Of a DNA stretch of 64,000 nucleotides, positions 22,062 through 33,700 are shown in pieces. Source of the DNA: Gyrodactylus bullatarudis (lineage: Eukaryota > Platyhelminthes > Monogenea > Gyrodactylidea > Gyrodactylidae). The first letter of the stretch is position 1, and every line of letters begins with the position of its first letter. A program made the translations under genes and the position numbers. The notes under the pieces were generated by a model. It made no database searches, was not told where the DNA came from, and was given only the letters and a program-made list of their open reading frames with translations. The stretch lies in the NCBI GenBank assembly GCA_012064415.1, contig SSNU01000075.1, positions 683,973 to 747,972 on the forward strand. Direction: 5' to 3'.

Positions 22062-22968
22062 GACCCATGCTGGACCCCCCCCCCTTGGTGTTTTAAGTCA
22101 GAGGTTAAAATAACAATCCTAATGCGTTAAGATTTTCCCACTATATTACGTCATGACTCATTATCACTACATGCATTTGTATTATAATCTGTCAAACAAT
22201 GTCACAGTCAGAAACCTCCTCTCCCTTCTGTCCTATCATTTAATGTGAATCAACATTAGTTTTTCGTGAGTTTTAGACAACGTAAATCAGTCTTTCTATG
22301 CCATCAATAAGATCCACCTCTCCCTTTATAACTTCGTTGGATAGTAGATATTTGTAAGTTTGTAGTGTGTGGGTATTGTCTTGATCTGCGTAAGTGTTTT
22401 CTTCCTTTGCGTATTTGATTTGAACCCAAGAGAACATTATATTTTTATCCTGCCGTACCTTAACGAAGCTCAAGAATCAGAGATCATAACACTGAGCGAG
22501 ACAAACAGCATTGGAATTTTAACCAAAAAGTTTTGTGTTTCATCTCAAACAATAAGGAATATCCTCAAAAATAAAACCCTGGTCGTAGAGAAGAAAAAAA
22601 CCAAATTCCAATTATAAAGAGATTCTATCAAAAAAGAGGATATCAAAATGAGCCAAGGTATAACATTTTTCAAAGATTATAATTATGAAAAGCGTCAAAA
22701 AGATGTTTATCACTTTGAATAAAAATTATTTATAAGAGTAGAAAATCTTTTTTTTTCAGTTGAAACGCACGAAATGTTGATTCAAATCAAATGATAGGAC
22801 AGAAGGGAGAGGAGGTTTCTGACTGTGACATTGTTTGACAGATTATAATACAAATGCATGTAGTGATAATGAGTCATGACGTAATATAGTGGGAAAATCT
22901 TAACGCATTAGGATTGTTATTTTAACCTCTGACTTAAAACACCAAGGGGGGGGGGTCCAGCATGGGTC
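22062..22968. mobile_element. pogo-like non-autonomous element with ~200-bp inverted repeats
   Basis: The outer ends are GACCCATGCTGGACCCCC and its complement, flanked by TA on both sides (22060-22061, 22969-22970). The arms match over about 200 bp (e.g. TTAAAATAACAATCCTAATG, ATTACGTCATGACTCATTAT). Inside, plus frame 22369-22617 ends in a pogo/Psq-type helix-turn-helix: EIITLSETNSIGILTKKF then CVSSQTIRNILKNK. There is no DDE domain, so it depends on a transposase elsewhere. The sequence just outside the arms is also partly inverted-repeated (AAATATTTTCTAAGAGG at 21980 and 23030), suggesting a larger palindromic host segment. Confidence 0.75.
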
Positions 22969-24158
22969 TATCCATTTTGGTTAGATTGGGATTTTAGGAT
23001 GATGTATTTTTCAATATTGACTTTGTTATTATCCCTCTTAGAAAATATTTTGTTAGTGCTTTTTGGTGTATAGTGTTGGTGTTTAGTCTACTTTTGGCAC
23101 AAGTCTAAACCTCGATCTTTTTCTCCAAGATATTTCATTAGATGAACTTTATCAATCGTAAATATTTCATCGAAATATTCATCTAAACTGGTACGATTTT
23201 TCATATTCAAAAATCAATTTCTGATTAAAAATAATCATCCTATCCTTATTAAAAAGTTTTCAAATTGCGTTCGTTCAATTTTTTTATAGTTCATTATCTA
23301 ACATATAAAAATTTTAATTCCAATTCTATTAATTCTGCTAAAAATGTAAAAGATTATTTTAAATTGAACTCAATTTATTTCTTACACTGTTTTCATGGAA
23401 AAACTCTACTCCATGATATTCGCCACTTTTTTAGAGAATTTTTTGCTGATTTCAGATACGGGCTTCTTGAAAAATTCTACAATAGAGTTTTCGAGTAATT
23501 CGGTATAAAATTTTTTTCATATTATTCTGTATTCAATAATTTATTGGAAAAATTATAATTAGTTCACAATCAAAATTAAATATTATATCTTACCTACTCT
23601 AAAGTATACAGGTTAAAAATATATAATAAAGGAAATGAGGTTGTTTTTTGTAGAGGTCATCTGTAATAAATTATTATTACTAATAATTAATAATTCTCCC
23701 CCATGCAGTATAGGTTTCGTAGAAATAGAAATGCTACAAATACCTACTGTTCTCTATCTACTACAGTCAATAACCAAGGGTGTTTCAGGAATAATAGAAA
23801 GAAAAATCAGACGTAGAGTTTCATGAATATTGGTATGACGTGGTCTACTCAAAGATTTATAAGGTACAGTATCATGCGAAACCACCGGGACAAGGTTCAA
23901 TTTTGCAATTTCTTGAATGAAGCGTTAACCAATCATCTTTTACTATTATTTTATCTTATTTCTCAATAAAAATGAGTAAAATTTAACTCAGACAACTCAT
24001 TGAGTTCTCATTTTCATACTTGGTCGATTTTTGGTTTACAATTTTGGGTTTATACTCGTCTTTTTTTAAAGAATAATTATAATTGAGATTATTCGATTGT
24101 AATTGTTTTTCGCTCAATAATCATGGAAAAGGTCTTGAAAGAAAGAAGGATGAACACA
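22969..24158. other. 1.2 kb with no supported gene
   Basis: Apart from the outer inverted-repeat extension up to ~23060, this is AT-rich with short ORFs only (for example 77 codons at 23265) that show no recognisable motif. Confidence 0.45.
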
Positions 24159-24317
24159 CTACGATATCTGTTGAGACTGTTTCAACATCTCTAACAACTC
24201 GTTGATGATTCGGTCTTTCATTTCTTTGGGTAGGACACTAGCGGCGTGAATTGTATCACCGTTGGCTTTGGTGGGAGCTGGGGGAGGAATTATATCATTA
24301 GTAAATTGCTCAGCCAT
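24159..24317 (-). CDS. small hypothetical ORF, 52 aa
   Basis: Starts MAEQFTNDIIPPPAPTKAN and ends LLEMLKQSQQIS. Composition is less AT-biased than the surroundings, with a Pro-rich N-terminus and a predicted amphipathic helix at the C-terminus. Not recognised. It could be a small gene, one exon of a gene, or part of a retrocopy; there is no splice or expression evidence. Confidence 0.3.
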   Translation of the reverse strand: MAEQFTNDIIPPPAPTKANGDTIHAASVLPKEMKDRIINELLEMLKQSQQIS

Positions 24318-24399
24318 GATATCGTTTCAAAATCAACGAACTGCCAAATGCTTCGGCGTGTTTTTAAACAATTTTATTTATTTATGCAGCTTTGTGGAA

Positions 24400-24860
24400 C
24401 TGAAATTTACGACTTTGATGAAATTGAGGGATTTTATCGAAATTTTCCTAACATAATTTTCTTCTATGAAGAAAATCTTTAATATGGATGAAATTCCTTG
24501 GGTTCTTTAAGAGGCCCCTGTAAAAAGTATTCAAACAGTTGGTAAGGAAATCTTTGATTATGCTTCACGGAATCACTCTAAAATCAGTGAAAGAATCGAA
24601 CATTATAAGCAAGAGTCGGGCTCCAAGATGGTTGCCTAGAGGTCAAAGTTAGTTCTTTTTGGTAATGCTGATAAATTTAGAACACACTTTTGATTATGAG
24701 TCTTCGAAAAATGCTTGGATGAATACAAGAATAATGTGGAAGATTCTCCAAAGTTAACATGGGCAGCTAGTGAGAAACGATCAACAAGGAATTTTGTTCA
24801 TGGACGGAGTTTCATTTCACAAAACTGCAGTTAGAGAATTTTCCAAACAACGATAACCCG
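24400..24860 (+). pseudogene. pogo/Tigger transposase remnant
   Basis: Read with frameshifts: FDEIEGFYRNFPNIIFFYEE, then after a one-base shift YNMDEIPWVL, a stop, and EAPVKSIQTVGKEIFDYA. Further on come WMNTRIMWKILQS and QGILFMDGVSFHKTAV. The order matches the transposase at 1-1899 (VENFYASLPIV..., IYNLDEAALF, WMNKDLFESILL, VLLFVDNASSH). Multiple stops; dead. Confidence 0.65.
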
Positions 24861-25084
24861 CTGCTTCGAACTTGAACATGAATAAAATAGACTCCAAAAA
24901 AACTTGAGTTCCCCGTCATTGAAAAAAAGCAAGGCAGATTTTAGTCGGGAAAGGGTAGAGATTTTAAGGTGGGGTATGCAGCATTTTATCACTCTAGAAG
25001 TAGAAATATGTGTAAACATGAAAAAATAGAAGAAGCCTGTAGATGTGTTTTATTCCTTAGGGTAGCCTTTTCCTATGTTATAAC

Positions 25085-26330
25085 ATTATTGGCATGGAAT
25101 CAGGTACAGGAATTTCAAGAGAATTACTGAGATCAATTTTCTCATAGAACACATTTTATTTTGTATATAAATTCTAATCTCATGATGAATCTAGCTAAGA
25201 CAGCAAGGATTTCAAGAGTAGTTTTCTTTTCACCGGAGCTACTTGTTAAGCGATGATTGTAGATTCGAACAGCCTCCTCATAAACCATAAACTTTGTTCT
25301 AGTGATAAATCTTGAGTCACAAATTATCAGTTCATCAATCGTCCAGTAGATGATCCACACGAAGAAAAACATTAGGGCAGATTTCCAATTGGAAAAACTT
25401 CCGCCTTCGAGATGTTTCACATGCAAGATTTGGCTCCCAGTTTGACATAGAAGTTTTTTAATCTGGATTTTATCATTTTAATTTGTAGTACTTCATTTGA
25501 AAATTTGATAAGATCGCTGGTATTTTTCATCATACCATTGATATTTTGTGGGCTGTATTTACAGTCGAAGTTTAAATTGAACAGCCTCACTAAGTTCAGT
25601 TCTTTAAATGATTTCGGAAGGTTTTCAAGAAGCTTTATGAGAATTTTTACTCTTTTCAAGTTCATAACCAAATGCCTGAATTAAACATTAGCTCATCAAC
25701 TTCTTTACCCTTTCTTCTCTGTCTTTCAGAATTCCATAGACTAATTTCCATAATTCATCTGGTCTTTCACATCTTGCTTGGATAACTATATAAGTCGCCA
25801 AAGTTAAAATTCGATCACACGAAGCATCTACGCAACTGTCAAATAAATCTACGTCACAGCAGGCTATTGTGAATTGTTGCAAACCTTTCCGCATGTTATC
25901 GTCTAAAACTTGGTCCGATACTAAAATGCTTTCCAACAATCTCTCGTAATGATCTTAGCCAGATTTTTTATCCCTCAAGAAAGAGAGCCAACTTCTCTTT
26001 GTATATGTCAAATATTTATCAAGATACCTCTTTATATCTGCTCGAACCATGAATCCCTCAAAATCATCGCATAAATGTGTATAGTAAAACTCTCTGGTTG
26101 ATTCAAAATCAGTATCACACAATGTGTAATTGAAACTGGTTCTTCTAATCAGTTTGACCAACTTCTTCAGAATGCTTCTTGTAATATCTGATTCTATCTT
26201 TATTTTCTCAGGCTGAAATATCTTTGACCTATTTGAATAAATTGCTTTGGCAGCTGTCCATGTTTCCTCCTTGATACGTTTCAATGTTATAAGATCATTA
26301 TTAGTTTCCAATCTAGGTATTATACGGTTA
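25085..26330 (-). pseudogene. two-repeat family pseudogene
   Basis: Covers roughly residues 255-685 of the 693-aa protein. The frame is broken by TAA in SG*DHYERLLESIL (relatives have TTA, Leu), a stop after KKLMS, a frameshift after LLENLPKS/ELNLVRLF..., and another within LQIK. The landmarks FSNWKSALMFFFVWIIYWTI and CDTDFESTREFYY are still clear. At 26330 the coding match jumps straight to the sequence that lies upstream of the intact gene (GGTTAAAGTTTCA), so the N-terminal third was removed by an internal deletion. The acidic C-terminus is also lost. Confidence 0.85.
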
Positions 26331-26404
26331 AAGTTTCAAATGAGAAGCATAATTTGGTGCTTTATGCCATATCACTTGCTGAAATCTCTCAAAATATTTT
26401 CTGA

Positions 26405-27305
26405 GTATTTTTTTTGTTAGAAAGAAATCTTATATTGAAATATAAAAATAAAATAATGTATACAAAATAAATGCAATTAAATCTGGTAAATAGTATGAAA
26501 TAGTTCTGTTCTTGAATTTTTATGTTTTTTTCACTTCAAAGAATAAATGGCAATGAAAATAGAGAAATGGTTCAATAGAAAATCTAGTTTCTGAAGGTAA
26601 ATCATTAATCATCTGGCAGTTATTACTTAATGTAGATAAGAGTAGAGAAGAGACTTAGAATAATTCAGGTTAGATCTGATGTGCGACATTACTAATTTAA
26701 GATCAGACAGGTTTTCACAATCAGATAATTTGTATTTTGAGATTATTTTATTGAAAGAATTCAACAAAAAATTAGGATTATATTTTGCATTTCTAAGAGA
26801 ATAATTACTATTCACTGTAGAATAAGATTCAGTGAATTTTTTAACTAAAAATGCATATCTCCGAACCGGGTGAAGCCCTGAGACAGAAATGAGTGCATTG
26901 TAAGAGTCTAAATGAGGAAAAATTGAGTGTAGAAATCTATATTGAATACGTTCAATAGATAGACATTGAGAATTATTTAAATCAGGCAAGAGGGGGAAAG
27001 TGTAGTCAAAAAGCGGAAAGACCAGAGATTTGTAAGCTTTTAGTCTTACTTCAGTGGACAAGGAGAATTTTTTAATAGTGTAAATAATGGAATTTATTCT
27101 AGAAAAGTTTGAGAGCGGGTCTAATTTTAGATTTGATGTTATACTGAAACCGAGGTCCGAAGTAAAGGAGAAAATTTCTTCAGGAAGTAGAAGCGATTCC
27201 ATGAGGGTTGCAGGGAGACCAGATGGGAGCATTATTTTGCATTTATCTCTATTAATATAGAGCCCCATGGTTCTACTTTGAGAAGGTAGAAGTTGTGATT
27301 TATTT
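26405..27305 (-). pseudogene. LINE 3' fragment
   Basis: ORF 26627-27268 begins MGLYINRDKCKIMLPSGLPA, continuing exactly where the RT fragment at 12775 leaves off, and runs through the post-RT domain to ...SKSLLYSYLH. It gives the best view of this LINE's C-terminus. The 5' part is missing. The 3' UTR with AATAAAATAA lies to ~26405. Confidence 0.75.
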
Positions 27306-27533
27306 TAATAAATGTATTAGATGTAATAATGTGTTTTCTAAGAAGTAAATGCCTTCAAAGGCACAGTGGGACTTGAAGATTCAAAAATATCTCCACAATT
27401 ATGAAGACAATAGAAAATCCTTCGAGTTGGGGCTTTAGAAAAGATATACGACTCATTTTCTTATTCATTATAGAAAAGGGCCTCAAAAATAAGGGTGTTT
27501 TTTTAGCGTTTATCACTTTTAATGATTTATTAA

Positions 27534-28070
27534 CCCTCGCGCAGGAAGTGGGGTTCATACGGACCCCACATTATATTCTATATGATTTTCTCATTTTTTC
27601 ATAACATGAACTACGAAGAAGACGTGTACTCTGATATCGAAACTCTTATCGGTCCTGAGAATTTAGGAAGTGGTTCTTCTGAAAGTGAAGAAGAGGATTA
27701 CACAGAATATCCCTCTGATATTTCGAATCCGTATACTGATATGGATCAATCCTTTGGAGCTGATCTAGTTTCAAAATGCGGAGACTTCAACTACCAGACA
27801 GCCAGAGTGCGAAGTCGTAGTGGAAGCCACAATATCATTCATAAAAATGTTGCTTCTTCCCTTACAGCGAGTTCCCAGAAGATGATAACTCATCAGGATT
27901 TTTTCAGTCTACTTTTATGTCCAAAAATTCTCGGAGATATCGTGAAATATACGAACAAGTATATGGACCATCGAAAATCAAGTAGTGCAAGAATAAGTAT
28001 AGACGAACTTCGTAAATGGATAGGGATCCTGTTATATTTTGGGATAATAGGGATATTTTGTGAAAATTAG
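27534..28070 (+). mobile_element. piggyBac-type element, 5' part only
   Basis: TTAA (27530-27533) is followed by CCCTCGCGCAGG and a short subterminal inverted repeat, GTGGGGTT...GACCCCAC, typical of a piggyBac left end. The ORF from ATG 27606 has an acidic start (MNYEEDVYSDIETLI...SSESEEEDYTEY), then HQDFFSLLLCPKILGDIVKY and SIDELRKWIGILLYFGI, the N-terminal part of a DDE_Tnp_1_7 transposase. It stops after ~155 residues, before the catalytic aspartates, and the right end is absent. Confidence 0.7.
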
Positions 28071-28079
28071 TAAATTTTT

Positions 28080-29085
28080 TCCTAGCAATAATTCGATAGA
28101 ACATTTAAAGGCGGTTCTAATGATGTATAACACTAGTAGGTTTGTGCTGAACTGGTCGATAGTCCTTTGACCCAGGGCAAGAACCCGGGATTTTCCATCA
28201 GGACTCTGAAGTCTGCATCTCTGGCCCAGCTCTTTAATCTTTCAAAGAGAGCGTTCGAATCATCTTCATTAGGACCTTGGCGTACAGGGAAACCATTGTC
28301 ATTGGCTCGAGTCTCCTGGGGAGTGAAAGTAAAATCATTAGTCATTTTCACGTGTTCAAATTTCTTTCTATAGATCAAAAAGTCTGCCACTCCCCAGAGC
28401 ATAAATAAACAAGATTCTTTATCAATAAAAATAGTTTTGTTTTATTGTTGATTGTTTGCCTCCGATTCGTTTTAGAAATTCTGAAATACTTCTATAAAGT
28501 TTTATTATTTCGATAATCTTATGCTTCGGAGTTCCTCCGATCGCATATTTCTTATTTTATCATCTTAAATCACCACAGGTTCTGAGAAAGTAAATAGGTT
28601 GAATGATTTTCAATATTTTGCTCCAGGCCTACCAATTTTTGTTGTTGGAAGCTAATTATTTCTTCAAGCCAACTATGTAGATCAGATATTTTCTTGAATC
28701 AATCGAAAATATCATGGATTGCTGTAGAAAATGTACACACTACTTAGAAGTAGTGGGATTTATTTCCGTGATAAAATGCAACTTTTTAAAACTTTGTTGT
28801 ATTGACATCACCCCTAGGAAAAGGTTTAATCAAAGAGAAATTTCACAGCTAGATTCCTTAAATACTAAAGCATCTTTTTTTATAATAAAATTTATTAAAA
28901 CTTAGGTCAATATTAGAATTCTCAGCCATGGTCATCCAAACGTTTCGACGGTGATTGTCTTCACACGCCTTCTTCAGTGCTACGACTAATTTTAGATCAT
29001 TTTTCACTGATTCGGAAATTAAAGCATCTTTATTTATGTAGGCATCTGTGAATTTTCGAAAAAAAAGGTTATGATAAATTAATAA
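28080..29085. repeat. duplicated segment, partner of 7930-8415, with an insertion
   Basis: Inverted relative to 7930-8415. The minus frame 28858-29088 (FFRKFTDAYINKDALISESV..., KKACEDNHRRNVWMTMAENS) preserves ~45 residues deleted from the other copy. No recognisable protein. Between CACTAGT and CTGAGAAAG it is interrupted by the LTR-like insertion at 28143-28577. Confidence 0.7.
28143..28577. mobile_element. probable solo LTR, 435 bp
   Basis: Comparison with 8330-8360 shows an insertion that begins TGTGCTGAACTGG and ends ATCACCACA, i.e. TG...CA ends with a short TGTG/CACA inverted repeat. It is flanked by a duplicated GGTT (or AGGTT; one base is ambiguous). AATAAA signals lie inside. Its first ~270 bp are clearly more GC-rich than the neighbourhood. 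A minus-strand 89-codon ORF (28133-28402) runs out into the flank and is probably chance. No internal retroelement genes are present. Confidence 0.55.
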
Positions 29086-29672
29086 CATACGAAACTAAAT
29101 CTGAACAGGTTTGTGCTTGAATAGAATTTTTAGTACGGATTACAGCCCCTCTTTCATTTTAGCGCAAAATGGGAAATGTTGTTAATAGAATGGCTAAATG
29201 AAGAAATTTTGCGATAAATCCTAGCTCTTCTGATACAGCTAATTGGTACAGGTTTATTGGAGAAAAAATTACAAATTTTTCAGATAATTTCGTAAATAAA
29301 TTTATCATAGACTCCAACATTGATGAGACAAGATGTCCTCTAGTTCAGTTTTAGCTCTTTTCTATTATTACTAAAGTCGATATTATTTACATGTTTCCCT
29401 GACAATGAATTTCATTCTTACGTACTTTAACGCAAAGCAAGTACATCAGGAAGGGTTTAAGGAAAAATTACATCAATTAATCATTTTTCATAAGTGTTCT
29501 TGCAAAATATTACACTTAGCTTGAACCAAAATAGTAGTTGGAATGGATTATTTTTTAAATTTTAATCGAATCTTTCAAATTCATTTCAATTGCGTATATT
29601 AAGGCTCAATGTTTTTATACAAAAGTTGCTATTTCTCAAACAATATATTGGATACATATATTGAACTGAGAA
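29086..29672. other. upstream region of the 29673 gene
   Basis: No ORF of note. It probably contains the promoter of the following gene, but I cannot point to a specific element. Confidence 0.4.
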
Positions 29673-30314
29673 ATGACTGATAGCCTATTCGATCAGGAAG
29701 AAGACTACCAGATAAAGGAGAAGGATCCTACCGTAAAAATAGATGATAAATTCAAATTGGCTGTATCAAAATATGATGAAGAACTAGAGGTGTTCGTACA
29801 GAACTCGCGAGATTTACCGCTATTGTATAATTTCAATTTCTTGTACAATTCAATGAGTATTCTTATCATGAATGAATCCGATAAAACAGCGAGCAAATTA
29901 CTAATCAGCGATATGATTGAATCAAGTGAAGTACCTACAGTCAAAGAACTGAAAAAACAAGTAATATCATTAGTAGGCCAGAAAATTGTGGCTTTAAGCC
30001 TGGCTCGATATTATCTATGCTTAGTTGAGGACTATGTCAAGAATGGTGGAGATGAAAGTGCTGAAAAGTTTTGTGTTGTCTTCAAAACTTTGGCTGCGTA
30101 CAGGATAGACAATTCATTTGATTTGATGAAAAAACGTCTGCTCACTGGGAAAGAGGATAACAGTGGAAGAGAGATGAGAATTAAAAAGTTAGAGAAAGCC
30201 AATGAAGACTTGAATAAAAAGGTCGAAGCCAAAAAGAAGAAGGAATCTCTTGCAGCTCCGATTAAAAAGACGAGAGAGAATGTTTTCTGTTGTTGTTTTG
30301 CTGCCTATGAGTGA
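29673..30314 (+). CDS. hypothetical 213-aa protein with C-terminal Cys cluster
   Basis: Single-exon ORF from ATG (context GAGAAATGA) to TGA, with AATAAA only two bases after the stop (30316-30321), supporting a real transcript end. I do not recognise the family. The N-terminus is acidic (DSLFDQEEDYQIKEKD), then a helical region (residues ~30-150) includes VGQKIVALSLARYYLCLVED. Residues ~170-200 form a charged, Lys-rich coiled coil (RIKKLEKANEDLNKKVEAKK). The protein ends NVFCCCFAAYE; a run of three cysteines next to a basic stretch is a plausible S-acylation site, so peripheral membrane attachment is possible (inference). No transposon motifs. Confidence 0.7.
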   Translation: MTDSLFDQEEDYQIKEKDPTVKIDDKFKLAVSKYDEELEVFVQNSRDLPLLYNFNFLYNSMSILIMNESDKTASKLLISDMIESSEVPTVKELKKQVISLVGQKIVALSLARYYLCLVEDYVKNGGDESAEKFCVVFKTLAAYRIDNSFDLMKKRLLTGKEDNSGREMRIKKLEKANEDLNKKVEAKKKKESLAAPIKKTRENVFCCCFAAYE

Positions 30315-30321
30315 GAATAAA

Positions 30322-30757
30322 ATATCATGTTATTATAAAAGTGTGTTTTGTTCTGATTGGTCGATACCGAATCCAACTACTTTCCTATTCTAGCATCTGA
30401 TTGGTTGTTAGTTCTTTTGGACCAATTAGATTAGAGTTTAGAATGAAAATGAATAAAGTTTGTTTTATTGATTAAAAATTTCAAGCTGAAAGTTAAAAAG
30501 ATGTTCTTTTGCATATTTTTCTTTTCAATATCTTCAAAAATATCACGTCATTTTGTCTGAAAGAACAAAACACTTAGGCCTTTTTCAGGGTGATTTTGAA
30601 TTCAAATGAACAGGAACTCGGATCGTTTAGCTGTAATAAGGAAATGGTGAGAATTTACATTTTTAAATTGATTAAGTCAGTTTAAATATCATGAAAAGTA
30701 TCAAGTTCAAGTATATGTCGAGCTAAAACTTTATATCAACAAGCCTTCTTACAGACG
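30322..30757. other. convergent intergenic region between the 213-aa gene and NGLY1
   Basis: Contains the 3' ends of both genes. Two CCAAT-type motifs lie at 30354-30420 (TCTGATTGGTCGATACC, ATCTGATTGGTTGTTAG) although this is downstream sequence for both neighbours. No gene. Confidence 0.5.
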
Positions 30758-33700
30758 TCACAGTCGTTCGGTGGGATAATTACAAGAGTTATTATTACGT
30801 ACACTTTGTCTGAATAGTTGCGCCTTTTGCCAGTCCATAGTATCAAGATCATTCGAGGTCTTGATTGATTTCAATAGAATTTCCAACTTTAGCGCGTTCA
30901 TTCCAGTGAAATGGTCCATGTTCAAGCTGAAAGGGGAGTTTGTATCGATTTTATGGCAAAGTTCGTCTACTTGGTCTTTCCCGGCGCACATAATTGCATC
31001 TATTATTTGGTTGTCATCGAATTTTATCACATTTAAAATTAAGGTTACCTGAAAAATTGGTTCTTTAATTATAATTATTATAGGTGAATTCGTAATAATC
31101 TATTAAAATACAAGATTTTACTCAATTCTGATTGGTTCATTAGGTCAAGTTTAAAACTAACCAATCAGGTTAGTTCATTAATTTTATTAACAATTTCGAC
31201 TCAATTTAATGTAACAGAATGATATAGACCCTTTGTACAATGATCCTGTTTTTAATAGACTTACTTTATCGATTGTATAGTCTTTTGGGACTTTGATAAG
31301 CCAGGAAATCTTCCCAACAATACTAGATAGGGAGCCCTCAGTTCGGCATAGATATGACATTTTCCAGTCTTCTTCAACCTTTGAAAATACAAAAAATTTA
31401 ACTATTTTACAAAAAAAACTTGAGAACGGTGATTTTAAGACATCATGCTTTTTACTTCATCAGATTTAATATCCAAGTTCTGTTGGGTTAATAATATAAA
31501 AACTAAAATGAATTTCTATGCAAAAGAATGATTTCCTAGATTGAAAATAAACAGCTATAATACATAAAAAATGCTAGAGTATTATTTTTTAAGGGGTTTT
31601 ATTATTAGAAGAATTAAGGTTTATCTCTTCAAGATATTCGTGAAGACTTTCAAGTTGACCAAAATGAAAAAGTAAATAAAGTTATTTAGGTTAGACAGAC
31701 AAGAATAACATGCAGGGTTTTTATCAACATAAAATTTACTTGGAGATATAGGAATTTGTGTAGGATTTATTAAAATTTCTAGGAAAATTTGAAAATTATT
31801 CTGCCAATTGATTATATAGTCCAATTAGCCAATGAAAACAATCATTTCAGTATTGTATGCTTAGTATGTGATTGCTATGGAGGAAAAGAGATAAATTACT
31901 TTTCGTTCAATATTTTCCCATTGATAGACAAGGGATTTCCAGCCACCAATTTTGATAGTATTGCCTGATTCAACGATATCATTTGAACGATATGTTGCAG
32001 GTTTATCTGGGCCAAGATCTCCTTTACGTGAAATGACACGTTGGTATTCATCTTTTGACGAATTATATCTAAGGTAGAACTCAAGATTTTTAATTTCATC
32101 CTCGAGTAATTCAATTGTATTAAATCTGAAAAGTAAAAAATAAGATCAATTATTACATAGTGGAGAAGATTTTCTTGGTGACTCAACTGTTTAGTTCCCA
32201 ATTCTCCGCGAGCCTCTCTCCACTCTTTCGGGCCAGATGTTCGTCCTTGGAGTTGACCGACTTTACCTTTATCCTCAATGGATAATTCAAATAACTCTTT
32301 CATTATTGCTTCAGGTGTGAAGGGATGGGAAAAGTGATTGTTTTTTCTGAATACTTCTTTGAGGTGCTGGAGAGAGTTGATGTTGGTTTCAACCAGGTAT
32401 TTGGTCAAATCCAACTCCTTGTATTGATTGCGTCTTTGAAGAAGCTGAATTTAGTAGATAATTATTGATTGAAAATTACTATATTTCATTGATAAATCGT
32501 TTCAACCAATCAGAATCAAGAAACGTACTTTTTTGAAATCTTTGGAATATCTAAAGGATACGTCTTGAATCAACACACATTTATTCGAGTAAACTTCATT
32601 TTGTATAATCTTCCAAGGTGTAATTGTAAAGGCGAATATATAGGATAATGATTTGCCCCAGCCAACCTCATAGAGTAACGGTTTATCGCAAATTGCTTCA
32701 CATGGGTCACAATGAATCCAACGGTCATATCCATCCCCTTTAAAGTTGGTTTATTAACATAAAAAAGACTAACCTTCTATCCAAACTTCACAAAAAACAT
32801 GGTCAGTGAAATCATAAATGTAGCGGACTGCTTTAAATCTTTCCGATGCCTGCAAGAGGAGAGTGAAGCAGTTAGCCCATTCTCCACAACGGCCAGTCTT
32901 GGTTTGCAATAACTTCTTTGGGTCGGAATATCTGGGAAATCGAAAGGTTGAGTGTGAACAGTTACTTGGACACGCGTAGACCTCAGTTGTATTGGCAGCA
33001 AATCGTTTTTCTTCTTCAGATGGAAACCTACTTGCAGTAATCTTCATCTCAAGCTAAAGAGAAAATCTAATCCACCAAAAGATTTGTACACTTTCCACCT
33101 TAACATACTTGACAAACTGAGCATTTTGGTGGGTTAAACCATGTGAAAAAGTCATTTTTGAACCAGCGCATTAGTTCTTTTAAGAATTCAACATGTAAAT
33201 TTGACTCGTTTTTATCAGCGTTATCTTTTGCCCGATTTCTAATCTCTTCATATGGGACAATACGCTTGGCTTCTTCCTAAAGAAGTAATTATCGTAATAA
33301 TTAAAGTCTAAAAGATAACGAATCAATACTCTCTATAGAGAAAGAGAGATAATTGATCAGGTAAACTTGATTCCATCTTGGAATGTAAATAGAAATCACT
33401 AATGACTGATATTTTGAGATTTATAAATAGAAGTAAGCATATTTTCAAGTGAAAATACTTACAATATTGGACGGAATGTTGTAATATCTCATACAGTTAA
33501 TTAGTGAAGTCAACTGTTGAATATCTTTGGCTTTAACTACAACTGGTTTCGGGGCATTAATCAAATTGTCAAGCTGCTCAGAGAGAAATTTGATTTCATT
33601 AAAGTTTGCGTTAAACTTTAACGTGTACATGGTTCCATTTTCAATGTATCCCAATGCATATAAGAAGTCCATAGCGCCAGGGGTAATGAAAAAATATTTT

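Noticed and set aside
23265..23498. 77-codon plus ORF
   Set aside because: Low-complexity aromatic/Asn-rich translation of AT-rich DNA, no motif, and no ATG at its stated beginning.
28133..28402. 89-codon minus-strand ORF (MLWGVADFLIYRKK...) with GC-richer composition
   Set aside because: It overlaps the boundary of the LTR-like insertion, ends in flanking repeat sequence, and shows no recognisable motif; more likely a chance frame in the LTR.
32777..33001. 74-codon ORF inside NGLY1 exon 3
   Set aside because: It is the +1 shadow of the catalytic exon.
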